A DNA stretch of 15,348 nt from the NCBI RefSeq assembly GCF_032854445.1, contig NW_027018109.1:64001-79348 (forward strand). The letters are read 5' to 3'. A program made the translations under genes and the position numbers. Every line of letters starts with the position of its first letter. Position 1 is the first letter of the stretch. Below the pieces are notes generated by a model. The model was not told the origin of the DNA. It was given only the letters and a program-made list of their open reading frames with translations, and did no database searches. This stretch comes from Liolophura sinensis (lineage: Eukaryota > Mollusca > Polyplacophora > Chitonida > Chitonidae). This document shows positions 1 through 8,787 of the stretch, in pieces.

Positions 1-550
1 TTTTCCACTTTTGCATTTTTGCCTGGTCTTTTTGTTAATTGAAACCGGCTACACTGCACTCTGTACAATCGCGACTGGTCATTACTATATTCAACTTTTG
101 ACTATAAGTTATGTGCCCTTCGGTAGCCCAGAAGACGTGAAATCTTTGGGCCAAGCCCATTTAACTCACCCAGCAATTGTCTTACTTCTAAGTGCAAGAC
201 AATTTCAATGTCTTTATCTACGTGTAGAAAAAACCACACCATTTGTACGTGAAAAACACAAGGTACTTGATACAGTCTGCTGTAAAAAGTACAACTGAAC
301 ACTAACCCACTTCAGTAAGGTGCCAAAAGATGCGGAATTGAGCCAGGCATCGGCAGCTGTTGAAAAATTGCAAATTTCCCTGGTTTCCATGGAGTAAGAG
401 CCGTTGCTGGGCACGTGATTATGACATAAATGATCATTCAATTGTCACTACAGCCAAAAGTATTGGTCGGAGAACAACGCGGTTTGCACCATTCGATTTC
501 TCGTCACAAAATACGTCGGAATAGCCTCTTACCAGCAGTACTGGAACAGT
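1..550 (+). repeat. Satellite monomer 1, type A
   Basis: 550 bp: one A more than the standard length, in the A run at 228-233. Diagnostic bases are C at p45 (accgg), C at p57 (tgcac), GACGTG at p134-139 (unique to type A), T at p180, 'ctaaccc' near p298, GAGAAC near p472, and the ending 'ggaatagcc...cagtactgg'. The C at p57 breaks the small TGTAC-TCT-GTACA inverted repeat found in most other monomers. The 5' third matches monomer 20 and the remainder monomer 21, so type A looks like a fusion of those two. Confidence 0.95.
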
Positions 551-604
551 TTTTCCACTTTTGCATTTTTGCCTGGTCTTTTTGTTAATTGAAATCGGCT
601 ACAC

Positions 605-686
605 TGTACTCTGTACAATCGCGACTGGTCATTACTATATTCAACTTTTGACTATAAGTTATGTGCCCTTCGGTAGCCCAGAAGAC
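605..686 (+). other. Substitution-free block of the monomer (monomer 2 shown)
   Basis: Bases 611-686 (p61-136) show no substitution in any of the 28 monomers by eye. The only changes are one-base indels in monomers 19, 23, 24 and 26, all in the indel-rich stretch. Just upstream and overlapping, 605-617 forms a perfect 5-bp inverted repeat TGTAC-TCT-GTACA, broken only in monomers 1, 11 and 20 by C at p57. The block contains TATAAGTTA at 653-661, which resembles a TATA element, but there is no other promoter evidence. Constraint, or simply homogenisation, could explain the uniformity. Confidence 0.6.
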
Positions 687-960
687 CTGAAATCTTTGGG
701 CCAATCCCATTTAACTCACCCAGCAATTGTCTTACTTCTAAGTCCAAGACATTGTCAATGTCTTTATCTACGTGTAGAAAAACCACACCATTTGTACGTG
801 AAAACCACAAGGTACTTGATACAGTCTGCTGTAAAAAGTACAACTGAACACTGACCCACTTCAGTAAGGTGCCAAAAGATGCGGAATTGATCCAGGCATC
901 GGCAGCTGTTGAAAAATTGCAAATTTCCCTGGTTTCCATGGAGTAAGAGCCGTTGCTGGG

Positions 961-976
961 CACGTGATTATGACAT
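961..976 (+). other. Invariant CACGTG element (monomer 2 shown)
   Basis: The six-base palindrome CACGTG and the next ten bases ATTATGACAT are present unchanged in all 28 monomers, although the two bases at p408-409 just before (GG or AC) and the bases just after (p427 onward) vary by type. CACGTG is the canonical E-box core bound by basic helix-loop-helix proteins in eukaryotes. Whether anything binds here is unknown. Confidence 0.45.
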
Positions 977-1099
977 CAATGATCATTCAATTGTCACTAC
1001 AGCCAAAAGTATTGGTCGGAGAGCAACGCGGTTTGCACCATTCGATTTCTCGTCACAAAATACGTCGGATTAGCTTCTTACCAGCAGCAATGGAACAGT

Positions 1100-1648
1100 T
1101 TTTCCACTTTTGCATTTTTACCTGGTCTTTTTGTTAATTGAAATCGGCTACACTGTACTCTGTACAATCGCGACTGGTCATTACTATATTCAACTTTTGA
1201 CTATAAGTTATGTGCCCTTCGGTAGCCCAGAAGACGTCAAATCTTTGGGCTGAGCCCGTTTAACTCACCCAGCAATTGTCTTACTTCTAAGTGCAAGACA
1301 ATCTCAATGTCTTTATCTACGTGTAGAAAAACCAGACCATTTGTACATAAAAAACACAAGGTACTTGATACAGTCTGCTGTAAAAAGTACAACTAAACAC
1401 TGACCCACATTTATAAGGTGCAAAAAGATGTGGAATTGGGCCAGGCATCGGCAGCTGTTAAAAAATTGCAAATATCCCTGGTTTCCATGGAGTAAGAGCC
1501 GTTGCTGGGCACGTGATTATGACATCAATGATCATTGATCTGTCGCTAGAGCCAAAAGTATTGGTCGGAGAGCAACGCGGTTTGCACCATTCGATTTCTC
1601 GTCACAAAATACGTCGGATTAGCCTCTTACTAGTAGCACTGGAACAGT
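1100..1648 (+). repeat. Satellite monomer 3, type C
   Basis: 549 bp. Strongly marked: A at p21, GACGTC at p134, 'gctgagcccg' near p150, G at p236 (agacc), 'acataaaaaac' in place of 'acgtgaaaaac', 'ctaaacactgacccacattt', 'tgcaaaaagatgtgg', 'attgggcc', 'gttaaaaaatt', 'aatatccc', a 16-bp palindrome at 1524-1539, and 'gctagag'. Several marks are shared only with type F (monomer 6), showing an older relationship between C and F. Monomer 13 is identical by eye. Confidence 0.95.
1524..1539. other. 16-bp perfect palindrome, type C monomer 3
   Basis: ATCAATGATCATTGAT is its own reverse complement. Most types carry only the 10-bp core AATGATCATT at this place; changes on both sides of the core extend it in type C. 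It lies 12 bp after the invariant CACGTG. Confidence 0.85.
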
Positions 1649-2197
1649 TTTTCCACTTTTGCATTTTTGCTTCGTCTTTTTGTTAATTGAAATTGGCTAA
1701 ACTGTACTCTGTACAATCGCGACTGGTCATTACTATATTCAACTTTTGACTATAAGTTATGTGCCCTTCGGTAGCCCAGAAGACGTCAAATCTTTGGGCC
1801 AAGCCCATTTAACTCACCCAGCAATTGCCTTACTTCTAAGTGCAAGACAATCTCAATGTCTTTATCTACGTGTAGAAAAACCACACCATTTGTACGTAAA
1901 AAACACAAGGTACTTGATACAGTCTGCTGTAAAAAGTACAACTGAACACTGACCCACTTCAGTAAGGTGCCAAAAGATGCGGAATTGAGCCAGGCATCGG
2001 CAGCTGTTGAAACATTGCAAATTTCCCTGGTTTCCATGGAGTAAGAGCCGTTGCTGGGCACGTGATTATGACATAAATGATCATTCAATTGTCACTACAG
2101 CCAAAAGTATTGGTCGGAGAGCAACGCGGTTTGCACCATTCGATTTCTCGTCACAAAATACGTCGGATTAGCCTCTTACCAGAAGCACTGGAACAGT
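1649..2197 (+). repeat. Satellite monomer 4, type D
   Basis: 549 bp. Diagnostic bases are 'gcttcg' at p21 in place of 'gcctgg', 'gaaattggctaaactg' at p41-56, GACGTC at p134, C at p180, 'acgtaaaaaac', 'gttgaaacatt' near p362, and the ending 'cttaccagaagcactgg'. Monomer 14 is identical. Monomer 24 has C at p45, restoring the usual 'atcgg'. Confidence 0.95.
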
Positions 2198-2746
2198 TTT
2201 TCCACTTTTGCATTTTTGCCTGGTCTTTTTGTTAATTGAAATCGGCTACACTGTACTCTGTACAATCGCGACTGGTCATTACTATATTCAACTTTTGACT
2301 ATAAGTTATGTGCCCTTCGGTAGCCCAGAAGACCTGAAATCTTTGGGCCAAGCCCATTTAACTCACCCAGCAATTGCCTTACTTCTAAGTGCAGGACAAT
2401 CTCAATGTCTTTATCTACGTGTAGAAAAACCACACCATTTGTACGTGAAAACCACAAGGTACTTCATACAGTCTGCTGTAAAAAGTACAACTGAACACTG
2501 ACCCACTTCAGTAAGGTGCCAAAAGATGCGGAATTGAGCCAGGCATCGGCAGCTGTTGAAAAATTGCAAATTTCCCTGGTTTCCATGGAGTAAGAGCCGT
2601 TGCTACGCACGTGATTATGACATCAATGATCATTGATCTGTAGCTACAGCCAAAAGTATTGGTCGGAGAGCAACGCGGATTGCACCATTCGATTTCTCGT
2701 CACAAAATACGTCGGATTAGCTTCTTACCAGCAGCAATGGAACAGT
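2198..2746 (+). repeat. Satellite monomer 5, type E
   Basis: 549 bp. Diagnostic bases are GACCTG at p134, C at p180, 'agtgcagg' near p191, 'acgtgaaaacc', C at p268 (cttcat), AC at p408-409 (gctacgc), two adjoining palindromes at 2622-2649, A at p482 (gcggatt), and the type B/E ending 'cttcttaccagcagcaatgg'. Monomer 15 is identical. Monomer 25 has 'agtgcaag' instead of 'agtgcagg'. Confidence 0.95.
2622..2649. other. Adjoining 16-bp and 12-bp palindromes, type E monomer 5
   Basis: The 16-bp palindrome ATCAATGATCATTGAT (2622-2637) is followed with no gap by a second perfect palindrome, CTGTAGCTACAG (2638-2649). The second exists only in type E: type C reads 'ctgtcgctagag' here, which is not symmetric. 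Confidence 0.88.
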
Positions 2747-3295
2747 TTTTCCACTTTTGCATTTTTGCCTGGTCTTTTTGTTAATTGAAATCGGCTACAC
2801 TGTACTCTGTACAATCGCGACTGGTCATTACTATATTCAACTTTTGACTATAAGTTATGTGCCCTTCGGTAGCCCAGAAGACCTGAAATCTTTGGGCCAA
2901 GCCCATTTAACTCACCCAGCAATTGTCTTACTTCTAAGTCCAAGACAATCTCAATGTCTTTATCTACGTGTAGAAAAACCAGACCATTTGTACATAAAAA
3001 ACACAAGGTACTTGATACAGTCTGCTGTAAAATGTACAACTAAACACTGACACACATTTTTAAGGTGCCAAAAGATGCAGAATTGGGACAGGCATCGGCA
3101 GCTGTTGAAAAATTGCAAATATCCCTGTTTTCCATGGAGTAAGAGCCGTTGCTGGGCACGTGATTATGACATAAATGATCATTCAATTGTCGCTACAGCC
3201 AAAAGTATTGGTCGGAGAGCAACGCGGATTGCACCATTCGATTTCTCGTCACAAAATACGTCGGATTAGCCTGATACCAGAAGCACTGGAACAGT
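2747..3295 (+). repeat. Satellite monomer 6, type F
   Basis: 549 bp. Shares with type C the G at p236, 'acataaaaaac', 'ctaaacactga', 'attggg' and 'aatatccc'. Its own marks are C at p194, 'taaaatgt' near p284, 'gacacacatttttaagg', 'gatgcag', 'gggacagg', 'ccctgttttcc', C at p448 (gtcgctac), A at p482, and the ending 'cctgataccagaagcactgg'. Monomer 16 is identical; monomer 26 differs only by two one-base indels. Confidence 0.95.
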
Positions 3296-3844
3296 TTTTC
3301 CACTTTTGCATTTTTGCCTGGTCTTTTTGTTAATTGAAATCGGCTACACTGTACTCTGTACAATCGCGACTGGTCATTACTATATTCAACTTTTGACTAT
3401 AAGTTATGTGCCCTTCGGTAGCCCAGAAGACCTGAAATCTTTGGGCCAAGCCCATTTAACTCACCCAGCAATTGCCTTACTTCTAAGTGCAAGACAATCT
3501 CAATGTCTTTATCTACGTGTAGAAAAACCAGACCATTTGTACGTGAAAAACACAAGGTACTTGATACAGTCTGCTGTAAAAAGTACAACTGAACACTGAC
3601 CCACTTCAGTAAGGTGCCAAAAGATGCGGAATTGAGCCAGGCATCGGCAGCTGTTGAAAAATTGCAAATTTCCCTGGTTTCCATGGAGTAAGAGCCGTTG
3701 CTACGCACGTGATTATGACATAAATGATCATTCAATTGTCACTACAGCCAAAAGTATTGGTCGGAGAGCAACGCGGATTGCACCATTCGATTTCTCGTCA
3801 CAAAATACGTCGGATTATACTCTTACTAGTAGCACTGGAACAGT
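3296..3844 (+). repeat. Satellite monomer 7, type G
   Basis: 549 bp, GC 41.7% over 540 bases counted. Diagnostic bases are GACCTG at p134, C at p180, G at p236, AC at p408-409 (gctacgc), A at p482, and the ending 'ttatactcttactagtagc'. Here a TAT replaces the TAG found in most types, so one plus-strand reading frame stays open across the junction into monomer 8; no ATG starts it. Monomer 17 is the same apart from three one-base insertions. Confidence 0.95.
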
Positions 3845-4393
3845 TTTTCCACTTTTGCATTTTTACCTGGTCTTTTTGTTAATTGAAATCGGCTACACTG
3901 TACTCTGTACAATCGCGACTGGTCATTACTATATTCAACTTTTGACTATAAGTTATGTGCCCTTCGGTAGCCCAGAAGACGTCAAATCTTTGGGCCAAGC
4001 CCATTTAACTCACCCAGCAATTGCTTTACCTCTAAGTGCAAGACAATCTCAATGTCTTTATCTACGTGTAGAAAAACCACACCATTTGTACGTGAAAACC
4101 ACAAGGTACTTGATACAGTCTGCTGTAAAAAGTACAACTGAACACTGACCCACTTCAGTAAGGTGCCAAAAGATGCGGAATTGAGCCAGGCATCGGCAGC
4201 TGTTGAAAAATTGCAAATTTCCCTGGTTTCCATGGAGTAAGAGCCGTTGCTGGGCACGTGATTATGACATAAATGATCATTCAATTGTCACTACAGCCAA
4301 AAGTATTGGTCGGAGAGCAACGCGGATTGCACCATTCGATTTCTCGTCACAAAATACGTCGGATTATACTCTTACTAGTAGCACTGGAACAGT
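3845..4393 (+). repeat. Satellite monomer 8, type H with G-like 3' end
   Basis: 549 bp. Diagnostic bases are A at p21, GACGTC at p134, 'attgctttacctc' at p176 (two bases unlike all other types except 18 and 28), 'acgtgaaaacc', A at p482 and the ending 'ttatactcttactagtagc'. The 3' end equals that of monomer 7, whereas the other H copies (18 and 28) carry T at p482, and 18 ends 'ttagcctcttaccagcagc'. Copy 1 therefore seems to have an H front joined to a G-type tail. Confidence 0.93.
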
Positions 4394-4942
4394 TTTTCCA
4401 CTTTTGCATTTTTACCTGGTCTTTTTGTTAATTGAAATCGGCTACACTGTACTCTGTACAATCGCGACTGGTCATTACTATATTCAACTTTTGACTATAA
4501 GTTATGTGCCCTTCGGTAGCCCAGAAGACGTCAAATCTTTGGGCCAAGCCCATTTAACTCACCCAGCAATTGCCTTACTTCTAAGTGCAAGACAATCTCA
4601 ATGTCTTTATCTACGTGTAGAAAAACCACACCATTTGTACGTGAAAACCACAAGGTACTTGATACAGTCTTCTGTAAAAAGTACAACTGAACACTGACCC
4701 ACTTCAGTAAGGTGCCAAAAGATGCGGAATTGAGCCAGGCATCGGCAGCTGTTGAAAAATTGCAAATTTCCCTGGTTTCCATGGAGTAAGAGCCGTTGCT
4801 GGGCACGTGATTATGACATAAATGATCATTCAATTGTCACTACAGCCAAAAGTATTGGTCGGAGAGCAACGCGGATTGCACCATTCGATTTCTCGTCACA
4901 AAATACGTCGGATTAGGCTGTTACTAGTAGCACTGGAACAGT
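4394..4942 (+). repeat. Satellite monomer 9, type H' (near-duplicate of monomer 8)
   Basis: 549 bp. It differs from monomer 8 at about six bases: 'attgccttacttc' (two), 'tcttctg' for 'tctgctg' near p277 (one), and the ending 'ttaggctgttactag' (three). With about 99% identity to its neighbour it is the closest adjacent pair in the window. It has no counterpart in HOR copy 2, where the monomer after H is I-like, so it probably arose by a single-monomer duplication. Confidence 0.93.
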
Positions 4943-5491
4943 TTTTCCACTTTTGCATTTTTGCCTGGTCTTTTTGTTAATTGAAATCGGCTACACTGTA
5001 CTCTGTACAATCGCGACTGGTCATTACTATATTCAACTTTTGACTATAAGTTATGTGCCCTTCGGTAGCCCAGAAGACCTGAAATCTTTGGGCTAAGCCC
5101 ATTTAACTCACCCAGCAATTGCCTTACTTCTAAGTGCAAGACAATCTCAATGTCTTTATCTACGTGTAGAAAAACCACACCATTTGTACGTGAAAAACAC
5201 AAGGTACTTGATACAGTCTGCTGTAAAAAGTACAACTGACCACAGACCCACATGAATAAGGTGCCAAAAGATGCGGAATTGAGCCAGTCATCGGCAGCTG
5301 TTGAAAAATTGCAAATTTCCCTGGTTTCCATGGAGTAAGAGCCGTTGCTGGGCACGTGATTATGACATCAATGATCAATCAATTGTCACTACAGCCAAAA
5401 GTATTGGTCGGAGAGCAACGCGGTTTGCACCATTCGATTTGTCGTCACAAAATACGTCGGATTAGCCTCTTACCAGCAGCACTGGAACAGT
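4943..5491 (+). repeat. Satellite monomer 10, type I
   Basis: 549 bp. Diagnostic bases are GACCTG at p134, T at p152 (ggctaag), 'gaccacagacccacatgaat' at 5238-5257 (shared only with monomer 22), 'gccagtcat', 'gatcaatcaattg' (which breaks the palindrome), and 'atttgtcg' near p500, shared only with monomer 19. The ending is 'ttagcctcttaccagcagc'. Confidence 0.94.
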
Positions 5492-6041
5492 TTTTCCACT
5501 TTTGCATTTTTGCCTGGTCTTTTTGTTAATTGAAACCGGCTACACTGCACTCTGTACAATCGCGACTGGTCATTACTATATTCAACTTTTGACTATAAGT
5601 TATGTGCCCTTCGGTAGCCCAGAAGACGTGAAATCTTTGGGCCAAGCCCATTTAACTCACCCAGCAATTGTCTTACTTCTAAGTGCAAGACAATTTCAAT
5701 GGTCTTTATCTACGTGTAGAAAAACCACACCATTTGTACGTGAAAAACACAAGGTACTTGATACAGTCTGCTGTAAAAAGTACAACTGAACACTAACCCA
5801 CTTCAGTAAGGTGCCAAAAGATGCGGAATTGAGCCAGGCATCGGCAGCTGTTGAAAAATTGCAAATTTCCCTGGTTTCCATGGAGTAAGAGCCGTTGCTG
5901 GGCACGTGATTATGACATAAATGATCATTCAATTGTCACTACAGCCAAAAGTATTGGTCGGAGAACAACGCGGTTTGCACCATTCGATTTCTCGTCACAA
6001 AATACGTCGGAATAGCCTCTTACCAGCAGTACTGGAACAGT
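5492..6041 (+). repeat. Satellite monomer 11, type A (HOR copy 2)
   Basis: 550 bp. Same as monomer 1 at every substitution site, including the private GACGTG and GAGAAC. It differs by one inserted G (5701-5702, 'atggtc') and by having five rather than six A's in 'gtagaaaaacc'. The start of the second HOR copy. Confidence 0.95.
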
Positions 6042-6591
6042 TTTTCCACTTTTGCATTTTTGCCTGGTCTTTTTGTTAATTGAAATCGGCTACACTGTAC
6101 TCTGTACAATCGCGACTGGTCATTACTATATTCAACTTTTGACTATAAGTTATGTGCCCTTCGGTAGCCCAGAAGACCTGAAATCTTTGGGCCAATCCCA
6201 TTTAACTCACCCAGCAATTGTCTTACTTCTAAGTCCAAGACATTGTCAATGTCTTTATCTACGTGTAGAAAAACCACACCATTTGTACGTGAAAACCACA
6301 AGGTACTTGATACAGTCTGCTGTAAAAAGTACAACTGAACACTGACCCACTTCAGTAAGGTGCCAAAAGATGCGGAATTGATCCAGGCATCGGCAGCTGT
6401 TGAAAAATTGCAAATTTCCCTGGTTTCCATGGAGTAAGAGCCGTTGCTGGGCACGTGATTATGACATCAATGATCATTCAATTGTCACTACAGCCAAAAG
6501 TATTGGTCGGAGAGCAACGCGGTTTGCACCATTCGATTTCTCGTCACAAAATACGTCGGATTAGCTTCTTACCAGCAGCAATGGAACAGTT
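6042..6591 (+). repeat. Satellite monomer 12, type B (HOR copy 2)
   Basis: 550 bp. Identical by eye to monomer 2 except for one extra T in the T run at 6590-6595, at the junction with monomer 13. Confidence 0.95.
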
Positions 6592-7140
6592 TTTTCCACT
6601 TTTGCATTTTTACCTGGTCTTTTTGTTAATTGAAATCGGCTACACTGTACTCTGTACAATCGCGACTGGTCATTACTATATTCAACTTTTGACTATAAGT
6701 TATGTGCCCTTCGGTAGCCCAGAAGACGTCAAATCTTTGGGCTGAGCCCGTTTAACTCACCCAGCAATTGTCTTACTTCTAAGTGCAAGACAATCTCAAT
6801 GTCTTTATCTACGTGTAGAAAAACCAGACCATTTGTACATAAAAAACACAAGGTACTTGATACAGTCTGCTGTAAAAAGTACAACTAAACACTGACCCAC
6901 ATTTATAAGGTGCAAAAAGATGTGGAATTGGGCCAGGCATCGGCAGCTGTTAAAAAATTGCAAATATCCCTGGTTTCCATGGAGTAAGAGCCGTTGCTGG
7001 GCACGTGATTATGACATCAATGATCATTGATCTGTCGCTAGAGCCAAAAGTATTGGTCGGAGAGCAACGCGGTTTGCACCATTCGATTTCTCGTCACAAA
7101 ATACGTCGGATTAGCCTCTTACTAGTAGCACTGGAACAGT
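6592..7140 (+). repeat. Satellite monomer 13, type C (HOR copy 2)
   Basis: 549 bp. Identical by eye to monomer 3, including the 16-bp palindrome (7016-7031) and all type C marks. Confidence 0.95.
7016..7031. other. 16-bp perfect palindrome, type C monomer 13
   Basis: Same sequence and place as in monomer 3. Confidence 0.85.
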
Positions 7141-7689
7141 TTTTCCACTTTTGCATTTTTGCTTCGTCTTTTTGTTAATTGAAATTGGCTAAACTGTACT
7201 CTGTACAATCGCGACTGGTCATTACTATATTCAACTTTTGACTATAAGTTATGTGCCCTTCGGTAGCCCAGAAGACGTCAAATCTTTGGGCCAAGCCCAT
7301 TTAACTCACCCAGCAATTGCCTTACTTCTAAGTGCAAGACAATCTCAATGTCTTTATCTACGTGTAGAAAAACCACACCATTTGTACGTAAAAAACACAA
7401 GGTACTTGATACAGTCTGCTGTAAAAAGTACAACTGAACACTGACCCACTTCAGTAAGGTGCCAAAAGATGCGGAATTGAGCCAGGCATCGGCAGCTGTT
7501 GAAACATTGCAAATTTCCCTGGTTTCCATGGAGTAAGAGCCGTTGCTGGGCACGTGATTATGACATAAATGATCATTCAATTGTCACTACAGCCAAAAGT
7601 ATTGGTCGGAGAGCAACGCGGTTTGCACCATTCGATTTCTCGTCACAAAATACGTCGGATTAGCCTCTTACCAGAAGCACTGGAACAGT
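7141..7689 (+). repeat. Satellite monomer 14, type D (HOR copy 2)
   Basis: 549 bp. Identical by eye to monomer 4, including 'gcttcg' at p21, 'attggctaaactg' and 'gttgaaacatt'. Confidence 0.95.
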
Positions 7690-8238
7690 TTTTCCACTTT
7701 TGCATTTTTGCCTGGTCTTTTTGTTAATTGAAATCGGCTACACTGTACTCTGTACAATCGCGACTGGTCATTACTATATTCAACTTTTGACTATAAGTTA
7801 TGTGCCCTTCGGTAGCCCAGAAGACCTGAAATCTTTGGGCCAAGCCCATTTAACTCACCCAGCAATTGCCTTACTTCTAAGTGCAGGACAATCTCAATGT
7901 CTTTATCTACGTGTAGAAAAACCACACCATTTGTACGTGAAAACCACAAGGTACTTCATACAGTCTGCTGTAAAAAGTACAACTGAACACTGACCCACTT
8001 CAGTAAGGTGCCAAAAGATGCGGAATTGAGCCAGGCATCGGCAGCTGTTGAAAAATTGCAAATTTCCCTGGTTTCCATGGAGTAAGAGCCGTTGCTACGC
8101 ACGTGATTATGACATCAATGATCATTGATCTGTAGCTACAGCCAAAAGTATTGGTCGGAGAGCAACGCGGATTGCACCATTCGATTTCTCGTCACAAAAT
8201 ACGTCGGATTAGCTTCTTACCAGCAGCAATGGAACAGT
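7690..8238 (+). repeat. Satellite monomer 15, type E (HOR copy 2)
   Basis: 549 bp. Identical by eye to monomer 5, including 'agtgcagg', 'cttcat', 'gctacgc' and the two adjoining palindromes (8114-8141). Confidence 0.95.
8114..8141. other. Adjoining 16-bp and 12-bp palindromes, type E monomer 15
   Basis: 16-bp palindrome at 8114-8129 and 12-bp palindrome at 8130-8141, exactly as in monomer 5. Confidence 0.88.
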
Positions 8239-8787
8239 TTTTCCACTTTTGCATTTTTGCCTGGTCTTTTTGTTAATTGAAATCGGCTACACTGTACTCT
8301 GTACAATCGCGACTGGTCATTACTATATTCAACTTTTGACTATAAGTTATGTGCCCTTCGGTAGCCCAGAAGACCTGAAATCTTTGGGCCAAGCCCATTT
8401 AACTCACCCAGCAATTGTCTTACTTCTAAGTCCAAGACAATCTCAATGTCTTTATCTACGTGTAGAAAAACCAGACCATTTGTACATAAAAAACACAAGG
8501 TACTTGATACAGTCTGCTGTAAAATGTACAACTAAACACTGACACACATTTTTAAGGTGCCAAAAGATGCAGAATTGGGACAGGCATCGGCAGCTGTTGA
8601 AAAATTGCAAATATCCCTGTTTTCCATGGAGTAAGAGCCGTTGCTGGGCACGTGATTATGACATAAATGATCATTCAATTGTCGCTACAGCCAAAAGTAT
8701 TGGTCGGAGAGCAACGCGGATTGCACCATTCGATTTCTCGTCACAAAATACGTCGGATTAGCCTGATACCAGAAGCACTGGAACAGT
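8239..8787 (+). repeat. Satellite monomer 16, type F (HOR copy 2)
   Basis: 549 bp. Identical by eye to monomer 6, including 'taaaatgt', 'gggacagg', 'ccctgttttcc' and the 'cctgatacc' ending. Confidence 0.95.

Larger units (their letters stand above)
551..1099 (+). repeat. Satellite monomer 2, type B (reference for p coordinates)
   Basis: 549 bp. Diagnostic bases are GACCTG at p134, T at p155 (ccaatccc, which breaks the short TGGGC/GCCCA stem present in most monomers), 'cattgtc' near p200, 'attgatcc' near p337, ATCAATG at p426 with the central palindrome limited to 10 bp (AATGATCATT), and the ending 'cttcttaccagcagcaatgg'. That ending is shared only with type E and with monomer 22. Its partner at 6042 is identical except for one extra T at the 3' edge. 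Confidence 0.95.
1..5491 (+). repeat. Higher-order repeat copy 1 (types A-B-C-D-E-F-G-H-H'-I)
   Basis: Ten consecutive monomers, each with its own diagnostic bases, form a unit of 5491 bp (10 x 549 plus one extra A in monomer 1). The next ten start again with the type A sequence at 5492 and follow the same order. This is the only complete copy of the A-to-I order in the window, so it serves as the reference for naming the types. The unit is called a higher-order repeat because corresponding monomers in different copies match almost perfectly while neighbouring monomers do not. Confidence 0.95.

Noticed and set aside
140-162. TGGGC-CAA-GCCCA inverted repeat as a terminator or hairpin
   Set aside because: The stem is only 5 bp and is not followed by a T run. 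Type B breaks it, and there is no gene to terminate.
661-690. CENP-B box (NTTCGNNNNANNCGGGN)
   Set aside because: The TTCG occurrences in the monomer (p118-121, p491-494, and in type D near p23) lack the required A and CGGG at the right spacing.
1026-1052. Possible RNA polymerase III B-box-like sequence (around ATTCGATTTC) in each monomer
   Set aside because: It matches the GGTTCGANTCC consensus only in part, and no convincing A box lies at a suitable distance upstream, so there is no support for a tRNA-derived or SINE origin.
3397-3684. Minus-strand frame of 95 codons starting at an ATG in CCATGG, repeated in several monomers
   Set aside because: The GACGTC variant present in types C, D, H, H' and monomer 20 creates a stop in it, types C and F have stops in the variable p297-320 part, and other copies are frameshifted. 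Type differences change amino acids freely. No recognisable domain, so it is treated as chance in a satellite.
3654-4148. Plus-strand open frame of up to 164 codons (also 4203-4697, 14659-15153) and the shorter 97-codon form in most monomers
   Set aside because: It begins at TTG and contains no ATG. It is broken by a stop at p297-299 in essentially every monomer and by indels in many. It repeats only because the DNA repeats. I do not recognise the translated sequence.
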